This document shows positions 1 to 6,983 of a stretch of DNA of 21,922 nucleotides, piece by piece (the stretch's first letter is position 1; the number at the start of each line of letters is the position of its first letter). Both the position numbers and the translations under genes were made by a program. Source of the DNA: Gammaproteobacteria bacterium (GTDB lineage: Bacteria; Pseudomonadota; Gammaproteobacteria; SZUA-229); NCBI GenBank assembly GCA_029880105.1, contig JAOUPA010000013.1, forward strand, positions 1 through 21,922. The letters run 5' to 3'. Below the pieces are notes generated by a model that made no database searches, was not told where the DNA came from, and worked only from the letters and a program-made list of their open reading frames with translations.

Positions 1-1226
1 CTGCCGTGTTTGGCCTGTTTATGGCCTGGGGCATTGGCGCCAATGATGTGGCCAATGCCATGGCGACGTCAGTCGGCTCCAAAGCACTGACCATCAAGCA
101 GGCGATTATCGTCGCGGCTATCTTCGAATTCGCCGGTGCTGTGCTTGCCGGTGGCCAGGTCACCAAGACCATTCGCAAGGGTATCGTTGATGCCGAAATT
201 ATTTCGGGCTCGCCCGATTTGCTGCTGTACGGCATGCTGGCATCGTTGCTGGCGGCGGGCATATGGCTGTTGATCGCCTCGCGTAATGGCTGGCCGGTTT
301 CAACCACGCACTCCATTGTCGGTGCCATCGTCGGTTTCGCCATGGTCGGCATCGGTATGGACGCGGTCAAATGGGACAAAATCGGTTTTATCGTTGCAAG
401 TTGGGTGATCTCGCCCTTGCTGGCAGGCATTATGTCTTACATGCTGTTCCGTAGTGTGCAGACGTTGATCCTTAACCGGGAAAATCCGCTGATGTATGCC
501 AGGCGTTATGTGCCAGTGTACATCTTCCTGGCCGGTTTCATGATTGCACTGGTGACCATGGTCAAGGGCCTCAAACACGTCGGTCTGGAAATAACCACGG
601 GCGAGAGTTATGTCTATGCGGTGATTATTGGCCTGATTGTAATGGTTATCGGCCACCTGTTTATTCAGCGCATCAAAATTGACCCCGCCGCAGACCGCTA
701 TTTCCACTACACCAATGTTGAAAAAGTCTTTGGCGTACTGATGATCGTCACCGCCTGTGGTATGGCCTTTGCGCATGGCTCCAATGATGTCGCCAATGCC
801 ATTGGCCCGGTCGCTGCCGTGGTGGGTATTATCAATAACGGTGGTGTGGTCGCCGCCAAGTCGATCCTGCCGGTGTGGGTGTTGCTGCTCGGTGGCGTCG
901 GTATCGTGCTCGGGCTGGCCATGTATGGCCGCAAGGTGATTGCCACCGTCGGTAAGGAAATTACCGAGCTGACCCCCAGCCGTGGTTTTGCTGCCGAACT
1001 GGCCGCAGCGACCACTGTCGTGCTGGCATCAGGTACGGGTATTCCTGTCTCAACAACGCACACACTGGTCGGTGCGGTGCTGGGTGTGGGGCTGGCACGT
1101 GGTATGGCGGCGCTCAACCTGGCGGTGATTCGTAATATCTTTATGTCGTGGGTCATTACCCTGCCGGCAGGTGCCATACTTTCAATCATATTCTTCTATA
1201 TGTTTAAGGGGATGTTTGGCGGTTAA
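1..1226 (+). CDS. pit: Inorganic phosphate transporter, PiT family (5' partial)
   Basis: This is an integral inner-membrane permease of the PiT (PHO4) family, which takes up phosphate or metal-phosphate by cation symport. The reading frame is open to the first base of the window (first full codon at base 3, reading Ala-Val-Phe-Gly), so the true start lies upstream and a few N-terminal residues are missing. The two inverted family repeats are clear: GANDVANA near bases 36-59 and GSNDVANA near 777-800, each followed later by a PVSTTH motif. Many hydrophobic segments span the 408 visible residues. The protein ends at its natural stop and is followed by an intrinsic terminator. In many bacteria a PhoU-like DUF47 gene lies just upstream of such a pit gene, but that position is outside the window. 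The family call is secure. The transported ion form and the affinity cannot be read from sequence. Confidence 0.95.
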   Translation, partial: AVFGLFMAWGIGANDVANAMATSVGSKALTIKQAIIVAAIFEFAGAVLAGGQVTKTIRKGIVDAEIISGSPDLLLYGMLASLLAAGIWLLIASRNGWPVSTTHSIVGAIVGFAMVGIGMDAVKWDKIGFIVASWVISPLLAGIMSYMLFRSVQTLILNRENPLMYARRYVPVYIFLAGFMIALVTMVKGLKHVGLEITTGESYVYAVIIGLIVMVIGHLFIQRIKIDPAADRYFHYTNVEKVFGVLMIVTACGMAFAHGSNDVANAIGPVAAVVGIINNGGVVAAKSILPVWVLLLGGVGIVLGLAMYGRKVIATVGKEITELTPSRGFAAELAAATTVVLASGTGIPVSTTHTLVGAVLGVGLARGMAALNLAVIRNIFMSWVITLPAGAILSIIFFYMFKGMFGG

Positions 1227-1250
1227 GCGTTAGCGCAATATCGGCTTGAA

Positions 1251-1292
1251 CGGCCTGGGCTCTGCATAGCAGGGTTCAGGCTGTTTTGTTTT
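1251..1292 (+). terminator. Intrinsic terminator after pit
   Basis: Arms at 1254-1265 and 1269-1280 pair over 12 positions, three of them G-U, around a three-base ATA loop. G1253-C1281, a G-U pair and C1251-G1283 extend the stem. The tract CTGTTTTGTTTT follows at once. Position 25 bases past the pit stop and the T-rich tail make this a convincing rho-independent terminator. Confidence 0.8.
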
Positions 1293-1557
1293 CTGGTATA
1301 TGAGGTTATAAACGCTCGTCATTTCCGTTTAGGCGTTTTTTGGCTGGTTTGTAAAGTGAATTACAGGATGTATTTTATTTATAAATACGCTTGTTCATAC
1401 AAAAGAGCCGTGTTAAAAACAACTTAGTAGTTTACACTTCTGAGGAACAGGAATTCATGGATATCACAACACATCCTTCAATACGCACAATAACAAGTTC
1501 CTGCTGTAAAAGAGATATTTAGTGAGTCTAGTTATAGTTGTGTGTAAAAGATGAATC
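1293..1557. other. Intergenic stretch, no gene recognised
   Basis: This AT-rich spacer separates the pit terminator from the dockerin-protein gene. It holds a weak 6-bp inverted repeat (GTATTT at 1370-1375, AAATAC at 1383-1388). It also holds a 21-codon open frame at 1457-1522 preceded by GAGGA, which I do not regard as a gene. The promoter of the following gene probably lies here, but no convincing -35/-10 pair was found. Confidence 0.5.
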
Positions 1558-1641
1558 ATGAATATTTTCAATCTCAGATTATCTGTTTGCAATTATCTTT
1601 ATCGGCAAATTGATGCGTCAACGACTGGCATCGTGAAATCC

Positions 1642-2385
1642 ATGCGTATCTATGTCAACTACTTTGTCTTAACATTATTTCTGACAGAGTCAATCGTCCA
1701 GACCTGTTACGCTGCCTTAGTTGAACGAGACTGGCTGGTAACAGGTGATGGTGCAATCACCTGGGACACAGCAACAGGTCTTGAATGGCTTGATCTCACT
1801 GAAACTGCCGGCCTGTCGTTCAATCAGGTCAATGCGCAGTTAGGTGTAGGTAATACCTATGAAAATTTCTCGTATGCCACAGATGAACAGATTCGTGGCC
1901 TGTTTGCAGCAGTCGGTTTGAAGGAGTTCGACGGAGGGTTATCGGATCAGGGTCCAAAGGTAGAATACCTGCTCAACTTTTGGGGAGTGTTGCTGAATTT
2001 AGGAACTGGTGAACGATCAGAGTACCTTACTGGCATGACTGCAGGATTACCGCTTGCACAACACTGGTCTGGCCGAGTGTACTGGCTCTCCGATAATCAG
2101 GCTGCTGTTAATGTGCTCCTTTTTGCCAATGACGATGACTATGGCAATATCACTATTGGCAGTGCATTGATAAGACATGCGAGCAACGTAACAGTCGACG
2201 GAGATGTCAATGAAGATGGACAAGTGAATGTCGCCGACTTGGTTATCGTTCAACAGATCGTTCTTGGTCTGTCTGCACCACCTGGTACAGAACCGGGTCA
2301 TGCCGATTTCTATCCTCCCACGGCTCCTGATGGAATTATCAATGCATCCGACCTACTTCTGATGTATCAATTGCTTCTAAAGTAG
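1642..2385 (+). CDS. Secreted dockerin-type protein with a PEP-CTERM-family-like ectodomain
   Basis: This is an exported protein of unknown function. An ATG at 1558 is in frame, but the ATG at 1642 is preferred because it is followed directly by a signal peptide (MRIYVNYFVLTLFLTESIVQ, then TCYAA) with a likely cleavage site after YA. The N-terminal domain contains the pattern GDGAITWDTATGLEWLDLT, which I recognise from many predicted PEP-CTERM-sorted exoproteins. No PEP-CTERM anchor is present. Instead the C-terminus carries two dockerin-like calcium loops: a canonical one, DVNEDGQVNVAD (2203-2238), and a degenerate one with inserted residues, DFYPPTAPDG..NASD (2305-2352). The last helix ends at the stop. 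No cohesin partner or cellulase is visible, so a cellulosome role is unlikely. The gene stands alone between two long intergenic regions. The start choice is inferred; the domain reading is moderately firm. Confidence 0.7.
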   Translation: MRIYVNYFVLTLFLTESIVQTCYAALVERDWLVTGDGAITWDTATGLEWLDLTETAGLSFNQVNAQLGVGNTYENFSYATDEQIRGLFAAVGLKEFDGGLSDQGPKVEYLLNFWGVLLNLGTGERSEYLTGMTAGLPLAQHWSGRVYWLSDNQAAVNVLLFANDDDYGNITIGSALIRHASNVTVDGDVNEDGQVNVADLVIVQQIVLGLSAPPGTEPGHADFYPPTAPDGIINASDLLLMYQLLLK

Positions 2386-2519
2386 GTGAGTCAAGCGAAC
2401 GGATTACTACTTGCAGTTTACTGAGTCAGATTTCTCATGGACACAAAACCGATGTTCACACTACAAAATTTAATCATTGCTGTGCCATCCATGACTTTTG
2501 GTTGCGAGCTTGCTGGCAC

Positions 2520-2644
2520 GTGTCACCTTTTTGTGGCGAAACAAAACGTGACCCAAAACTAAATTCGCCGGGAGCGAATTTAGTGGGTACTTTTCTTATG
2601 CTGTTGTAAGAAAAGTATCTCGCCCGTTGGTGCGATGACCCACT
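2520..2644. repeat. Cluster of four tandem palindromes, possible dispersed intergenic element
   Basis: Hairpin 1 pairs GTCAC and TTTTGT (2522-2534) with ACAAAACGTGAC (2541-2552), with a small bulge. Hairpin 2 is a perfect 10-bp stem CTAAATTCGC/GCGAATTTAG (2559-2568 and 2574-2583) with a five-base loop. Hairpin 3 is a perfect 11-bp stem TACTTTTCTTA/TAAGAAAAGTA (2588-2598 and 2607-2617). Hairpin 4 is short, TCGCCC with GGTGCGA (2620-2635, one bulge). The segment TGGGT at 2584-2588 can pair with ACCCA upstream (2551-2555) or downstream (2638-2642). Such density is typical of repeat elements or structured RNAs. The overall look recalls dispersed intergenic palindromes of Proteobacteria, but whether it recurs in this genome cannot be seen here. 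Confidence 0.6.
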
Positions 2645-2661
2645 CCGCCATGCAGCAACTT

Positions 2662-2734
2662 GGAAAAAATTTACAAAATACTTCCATGTATTTTGCCATG
2701 CGGGCCACCATAAAACGGCTATTCAATTTTTTCC
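2662..2734. repeat. Nested inverted repeat
   Basis: A perfect 10-bp pair, GGAAAAAATT (2662-2671) and AATTTTTTCC (2725-2734), encloses a perfect 7-bp stem AAAATAC/GTATTTT (2675-2681 and 2688-2694, six-base loop). It directly follows the four-hairpin cluster and may be part of the same element. The function is unknown. Confidence 0.5.
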
Positions 2735-2770
2735 TCCATCGAAATTAGTCTCGCATGCGTTCAAGATGAC

Positions 2771-2801
2771 AGGCTTCTTTAGTTTTCAATAAAGAAGGCC
2801 T
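2771..2801. repeat. Hairpin upstream of glnE
   Basis: AGGCTTCTTTA (2771-2781) pairs with TAAAGAAGGCCT (2790-2801) with a single bulged C and an eight-base loop. It ends 33 bases before the glnE start. There is no clean T-tract on either side, so it is not a clear terminator. It could be the end of the palindromic element or lie in the glnE leader. Confidence 0.45.
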
Positions 2802-2834
2802 ATGTTTCTGCCGCTATTCGTTTTAAATTAAGCC

Positions 2835-5756
2835 ATGCCTTCAATCCCCGCTGAATTAACCGAAAAACTGCCACCTGTATTGCAGGAGGCTGTCAGCCTG
2901 TACTGGCAGGACTGGTGCCAGTCGTGCGAGACCCAGGGGTTAACCAATGAAATACCCATTGAGCTGTCTGATATTGGTCGCATCTGGGCGTGTAGTGAAT
3001 TTGTGGCGCGTTTGTGTATACGTAAGCCGTTGTTGCTGAAATCGCTGGTGGAAAATGGCCTGCATGCCGACCTTGGGCTTGCTGATTATAAAAAGCGTGT
3101 TAGCGCAGCCATCGCTGGCCTTGAAGGTGATGAAGCCGTGATGGAGACGCTACGCCTGCAACGGCAAAAGGAGATGCTGCGTATTGCCTGGCGTGACCTG
3201 GCAAATATTGCATCGCTGGAACAGGTACTGGCTGAGCTCAGTGACTTCGCCGATGCTATGGTCTCGGTAACGCTGGATTACCTGCATGCCAGGGCTGTCG
3301 AGGTCATGGGTACACCGATGAGCGAGACGGGTGAGCCACAGGCCATGCTGGTGCTGGCTATGGGCAAGCTAGGTGGTCATGAGCTGAATTTCTCTTCGGA
3401 TATTGATCTCATTTTTATGTATCACGAGGAGGGGGAGACGCAGGGCGGGCGTCGCCTGTCCAATTACGAGTTTTTCCTGCGGCTGGCGAGAAATCTGGTC
3501 AAGTTTCTCAATGAAACCACTAAAGACGGTTTTGTCTTCCGGGTCGATACTCGGCTGCGGCCATATGGCGAGAGCGGGCCGCTGGTGATGGGTTTTGCGG
3601 CGGTTGAGCAATACTACCAGTCGCAAGGACGTGACTGGGAGCGCTACGCCATGATCAAGGCCCGGGCACTGGCAGGCAGGCAGGTGGATATTGATTACCT
3701 TGAGGCGATGCTGCGCCCGTTTGTGTTCAGGCGCTACCTGGATTTTTCGGCGTTTGAATCGATTCGTGAAATGAAGGCCATGATCGAGGCCGAGGTGCGT
3801 CGCAAGGGTATTGAGGACAACGTCAAACTTGGCCGTGGCGGTATCCGCGAGATAGAATTTATCGGCCAGACATTCCAGTTGCTTCGCGGTGGTCACGATG
3901 TAACCCTGCAGATACGCGGTATTCTGGCGGTGCTGGATTTACTAGGTGAGATGCATCTGCTGGCTCACGAGGAGGTCGATCAGTTGCAACAGGCCTATCG
4001 CTTCCTGCGGCGACTGGAGAACCGGATCCAGATGGATCGGGACATGCAGGCGCATAGCATGCCCGTTGATCAGGTCGCCAGGCAAAGGCTGGCACTGGCC
4101 ATGGATGAGCCTGACTGGCCAGCGCTGGCAGAAAAAATTGAGCAGCACCGTAATCATGTGCACGCGGTCTTCCAGGCTATTATTTCACGAGAGCAGGCTG
4201 CGGATACGCCTGCAGAGGAGAACGCGCTGGCCCTGATGTCGTATTGGGCAAGCCAGGCTGGTCGCGATGAATTGCTGCACTGGTTTGTCGAGCACCATTT
4301 TTCAGATGCCGAGGCCGCGCTCGAGCGACTCGAGTTGTTCAGACGTGATGCGCATATTCGTGCCCTGTCTGAGCCAGCGACGCAACGCTTGCTGAAACTG
4401 CTATCTAGGTTGATGCAAGAGGCCGCCAGCTACCCGAGCTCGATGCAGTTGCTTGAGCGCGTGCTGCAGATTTTGAGCGCGGTCGCCGGTCGCCAGGTTT
4501 ATATCAACCTGCTGCTGGAATACCCGGAGGCAGCCCGGCAGATGCTGTCGTTGTGTGCGCTCAGCCCGTGGTTTGTGCAGCAGTTGATGGCGCACCCAAT
4601 ATTGCTGGATGAGCTGCTCGATACTGGTGAGCTGTACCAGGTAAAGAATTATTCGGCGCTGGCCCAGGAGCTGGAATACCTGCTGTCGTCGGTGGCCCAG
4701 GGTGATCTTGAGCAATACATGGATCGCCTGCGCCAGTTCAAAAATAACCAGTTGATGAAGACTGCGGTGCTGAATGTGAACCAGGTGCTGACGGTGACCG
4801 ATGTCGGGACTACGCTGAGCCATGTCGCCGAGGCCATTCTGGTTAAGGTGCTGGAGCTGGCCTGGGATGAGGCCTGCCAGAAGCATGGTCGCCCGGTCTG
4901 TGTGGTTGATGGTGAAACACAGTTTCCTGGCATGGCAATCGTGGCCTATGGCAAGCTGGGTGGGCTGGAGTTGGGTTATGGCTCGGACTTGGATATGGTC
5001 TTTCTGCACGATAGCACCGGTGAGCAGCAGTACAGCGAGGGTAATATAGCCGGGGATAAGGTCATCGATAATGCCACCTTTTTTGCCCGTGTCGCGCAAA
5101 AAATACTGCATATCCTGGGGGCGCGCACCTATTCGGGATTGCTCTATGAAACCGATATCCGGCTGCGTCCCGAGGGCAAGTCGGGCCTGATGGTGAGTAG
5201 CCTGAATGCATTTGAGCAATATCAGCGTGAAAAGGCCTGGACATGGGAGCATCAGGCGTTAATTCGTGCACGTATTGTCACCGGAAATGACCACGTCAGG
5301 CAGGAATTTGATAGAATCCGCAAATCAGTTTTGATGGTGGAACGGGAAACTTCGACTTTATGTCGGGATGTGGCCGAAATGCGCTATAAAATGCGCGCAC
5401 ACCTAGGTAGTAAGGGCTCAGGCGGGTTTGATATCAAGCAGGATGCCGGTGGTATTGTTGATATCGAATTTCTGGTGCAGGCGGGTGTGTTATTAAATGC
5501 AAAACAGCACGGCAATTTGCTGGAACATACCTCGACTCTGGATTTTTTAGAGGGTCTGCCGTGTTGTGACTGGTTTACTGCCAAAGAGGTGGAGACGCTA
5601 AGCCAGGCATACCGGCTATATCGTGAGCAGACCAACAGGCAGGCGCTGATGATTGAGGCGCTGGATATAGAAATGCTATCCAGTTACAGGGACAGTGTTG
5701 CAGCGATATGGCAACGGTTGATGCCTGAAAAAGAACATGAAGAACAGCAGCAATAG
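2835..5756 (+). CDS. glnE: Bifunctional glutamine synthetase adenylyltransferase / adenylyl-removing enzyme
   Basis: GlnE is the cytoplasmic enzyme that attaches AMP to glutamine synthetase and removes it, tuning nitrogen assimilation in response to the PII protein. The 973 residues fit the family (about 950 in E. coli). Two nucleotidyltransferase domains are visible. The N-terminal, deadenylylating domain has GKLGG at 177-181 and the metal-binding SDID at 188-191. The C-terminal, adenylylating domain has GKLGG at 706-710 and SDLD at 717-720. Each is followed by conserved blocks such as DTRLRPYGESG and DIRLRPEGKSG and by an all-helical region. Both catalytic centres look intact, so both activities are expected. 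The start at 2835 lacks an obvious Shine-Dalgarno but gives the usual N-terminus. The gene lies 43 bases before ilvE, as in the glnE-ilvE-waaF locus of pseudomonads. Confidence 0.97.
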   Translation: MPSIPAELTEKLPPVLQEAVSLYWQDWCQSCETQGLTNEIPIELSDIGRIWACSEFVARLCIRKPLLLKSLVENGLHADLGLADYKKRVSAAIAGLEGDEAVMETLRLQRQKEMLRIAWRDLANIASLEQVLAELSDFADAMVSVTLDYLHARAVEVMGTPMSETGEPQAMLVLAMGKLGGHELNFSSDIDLIFMYHEEGETQGGRRLSNYEFFLRLARNLVKFLNETTKDGFVFRVDTRLRPYGESGPLVMGFAAVEQYYQSQGRDWERYAMIKARALAGRQVDIDYLEAMLRPFVFRRYLDFSAFESIREMKAMIEAEVRRKGIEDNVKLGRGGIREIEFIGQTFQLLRGGHDVTLQIRGILAVLDLLGEMHLLAHEEVDQLQQAYRFLRRLENRIQMDRDMQAHSMPVDQVARQRLALAMDEPDWPALAEKIEQHRNHVHAVFQAIISREQAADTPAEENALALMSYWASQAGRDELLHWFVEHHFSDAEAALERLELFRRDAHIRALSEPATQRLLKLLSRLMQEAASYPSSMQLLERVLQILSAVAGRQVYINLLLEYPEAARQMLSLCALSPWFVQQLMAHPILLDELLDTGELYQVKNYSALAQELEYLLSSVAQGDLEQYMDRLRQFKNNQLMKTAVLNVNQVLTVTDVGTTLSHVAEAILVKVLELAWDEACQKHGRPVCVVDGETQFPGMAIVAYGKLGGLELGYGSDLDMVFLHDSTGEQQYSEGNIAGDKVIDNATFFARVAQKILHILGARTYSGLLYETDIRLRPEGKSGLMVSSLNAFEQYQREKAWTWEHQALIRARIVTGNDHVRQEFDRIRKSVLMVERETSTLCRDVAEMRYKMRAHLGSKGSGGFDIKQDAGGIVDIEFLVQAGVLLNAKQHGNLLEHTSTLDFLEGLPCCDWFTAKEVETLSQAYRLYREQTNRQALMIEALDIEMLSSYRDSVAAIWQRLMPEKEHEEQQQ

Positions 5757-5773
5757 CTGCTGTGGTTATTTTT
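5744..5773 (+). terminator. Possible weak terminator or attenuator over the glnE stop
   Basis: ACAGCAGC (5744-5751) and GCTGCTGT (5756-5763) form a perfect 8-bp stem around an AATA tetraloop, followed by GGTTATTTTTAC. The stem contains the last glnE codons and its TAG stop. The T-run begins a few bases late, so read-through into ilvE is plausible. The call is structural only. Confidence 0.4.
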
Positions 5774-5787
5774 ACTTATATGATTTT

Positions 5788-5795
5788 GGAGAGAG
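5788..5795 (+). promoter_or_regulatory. Ribosome binding site that fixes the ilvE start
   Basis: GGAGAGAG sits four bases before the ATG at 5800. An in-frame ATG at 5737 lies inside the end of glnE, and its extra 21 residues (with SNSCCGYFYLYDF) do not resemble IlvE. The downstream start is therefore preferred. Confidence 0.75.
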
Positions 5796-5799
5796 ACGA

Positions 5800-6726
5800 A
5801 TGAAACAAACCATGGACGATCGCGACGGCGTAATCTGGTTTGATGGTGAGATGGTGCCATGGCGTGATGCCAGGGTGCACGTACTGACTCATACATTGCA
5901 TTATGGCATGGGCGTATTTGAAGGCGTGCGTGCTTATAAAACAGATAAAGGTACCGCCATTTTTCGACTTGAAGAGCATACCCGTCGCCTGTTCGATTCT
6001 GCCCATATCATGCAGATGAAGATGCCCTTTGATATGGCAACCATTAGTGAAGCGCAACGTGCCGCGGTAAGAGAAAACAATCTGGAAACCGCCTACATCC
6101 GCCCGATGTGTTTTTATGGCTCAGAGGGTATGGGTCTGCGTGCCGACAACCTGAAAGTGCATGTGATTGTTGCTGCCTGGAAGTGGGGTGCCTATCTGGG
6201 TAAGGAGGCGCTGGAAAAGGGTATTCGTATCCGTACATCCTCATTTACCCGTCACCACGTCAATATCAGCATGTGCAAGGCCAAGGCTAATGGCCACTAC
6301 ATCAATTCTATGCTGGCGCTGCAGGAGGCGCTGGCCTGTGGTTATGATGAGGCCATGCTGCTCGATAGCGAAGGTTATGTCGCAGAGGGTAGTGGCGAAA
6401 ATATTTTTGTTGTGCGTGATGGCGTGATCTATACGCCAGATTTAACCTCTGCGTTAAATGGTATTACTCGAAACACCCTGTTTGCGCTAGCCAGTAGTCA
6501 GGGTTATGAAATTCGTGAAAAGCGCATTACCCGTGATGAAGTTTATATCGCCGACGAGGTGTTCTTTACCGGTACCGCAGCAGAAGTCACGCCGGTACGT
6601 GAAGTTGATAATCGTACTATCGGTAATGGTGGTCGTGGCCCGATTACTGAGAAACTGCAGACACTGTATTTTGACCTGGTACATGGCCGACTGGATATGC
6701 ATCCTGAATGGGTCAACCTGGTTTAG
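5800..6726 (+). CDS. ilvE: Branched-chain amino acid aminotransferase
   Basis: This is a PLP-dependent, fold-type IV aminotransferase that carries out the last step of valine, leucine and isoleucine synthesis in the cytoplasm, with glutamate as amino donor. The 308 residues match the roughly 309 of E. coli IlvE. Visible family marks are HYGMGVFEGVRAY (34-46), the PLP lysine in CKAKANGHYINS (Lys162 by alignment to the known AAKAGGNY block), SEGYVAEGSGENIF, and LNGITRNTLFALA. EVFFTGTAAEVTPV near the C-terminus completes the cofactor and substrate site. D-amino-acid transaminase and aminodeoxychorismate lyase share the fold, but length and motifs favour IlvE. It follows glnE by 43 bases and precedes the zinc-finger gene by 35, so co-transcription with both is likely. 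Confidence 0.95.
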   Translation: MKQTMDDRDGVIWFDGEMVPWRDARVHVLTHTLHYGMGVFEGVRAYKTDKGTAIFRLEEHTRRLFDSAHIMQMKMPFDMATISEAQRAAVRENNLETAYIRPMCFYGSEGMGLRADNLKVHVIVAAWKWGAYLGKEALEKGIRIRTSSFTRHHVNISMCKAKANGHYINSMLALQEALACGYDEAMLLDSEGYVAEGSGENIFVVRDGVIYTPDLTSALNGITRNTLFALASSQGYEIREKRITRDEVYIADEVFFTGTAAEVTPVREVDNRTIGNGGRGPITEKLQTLYFDLVHGRLDMHPEWVNLV

Positions 6727-6761
6727 TGCCTCGGTGAAAAATTTTAGACAGGAGATGAATA

Positions 6762-6971
6762 ATGCCTAATCCAAAGACGGCAGAACGAACTGATCTGGAA
6801 ATACCCAACGAAGAAAGGGTGCACGAGGTCCACAGAAATGTCCTGCCGATTCACTGTCCGATGCCGGGAACCAGTCTGTGGAATTCTCATCCACAGGTTT
6901 ATATCCCGGTGGAAGAGACCGGTTCGGCAAAGTGTCCGTATTGTGGATGTGAATACGTCCTCAAGGATTAG
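6762..6971 (+). CDS. Small CHCC-type zinc-finger domain protein
   Basis: This 69-residue cytoplasmic protein belongs to the CHCC zinc-finger family, whose eukaryotic relatives include the NDUFS6 subunit of respiratory complex I. The four predicted zinc ligands are Cys32, His43, Cys58 and Cys61, the last two in the CPYC knuckle. The sequence between them (HPQVYIPV) is also characteristic. A strong Shine-Dalgarno (AGGAGA) lies just before the ATG. The bacterial members have no established role that I know of, although they recur beside ilvE and LPS core genes in Gammaproteobacteria. Its position 12 bases before hldE suggests shared transcription, not necessarily shared function. Confidence 0.85.
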   Translation: MPNPKTAERTDLEIPNEERVHEVHRNVLPIHCPMPGTSLWNSHPQVYIPVEETGSAKCPYCGCEYVLKD

Positions 6972-6983
6972 TTCAAACCTGCT

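Larger units (their letters stand above)
2386..2834. other. Non-coding, hairpin-rich intergenic region
   Basis: These 449 bases carry no credible gene. The first 130 show nothing notable except part of a 41-codon open frame (2437-2562) that runs into the hairpin block. From about 2520 on, inverted repeats follow one another almost without gaps and are listed separately. The last 34 bases lead to glnE without an obvious Shine-Dalgarno or promoter. Confidence 0.6.

Noticed and set aside
300..1189. Two overlapping minus-strand open frames of about 160 codons opposite pit
   Set aside because: They are antisense to the conserved transporter, show no family motif, and arise from its codon bias.
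1457..1522. 21-codon open frame preceded by GAGGA in the pit-dockerin gap
   Set aside because: It is too short to judge, has no recognisable features, and the surrounding DNA shows no coding bias.
2437..2562. 41-codon open frame ending inside the palindromic block
   Set aside because: Its last third is simply a translation of hairpin 1 (HLFVAKQNVTQN), the sort of spurious product that palindromic elements give. There is no ribosome binding site.
4401..5252. 283-codon open frame on the minus strand inside glnE
   Set aside because: It lies wholly opposite a well-conserved glnE coding region, its product is rich in His, Gln and Leu with no recognisable domain, and it has no credible start signal. 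It is a shadow of the GC-rich codons of glnE.
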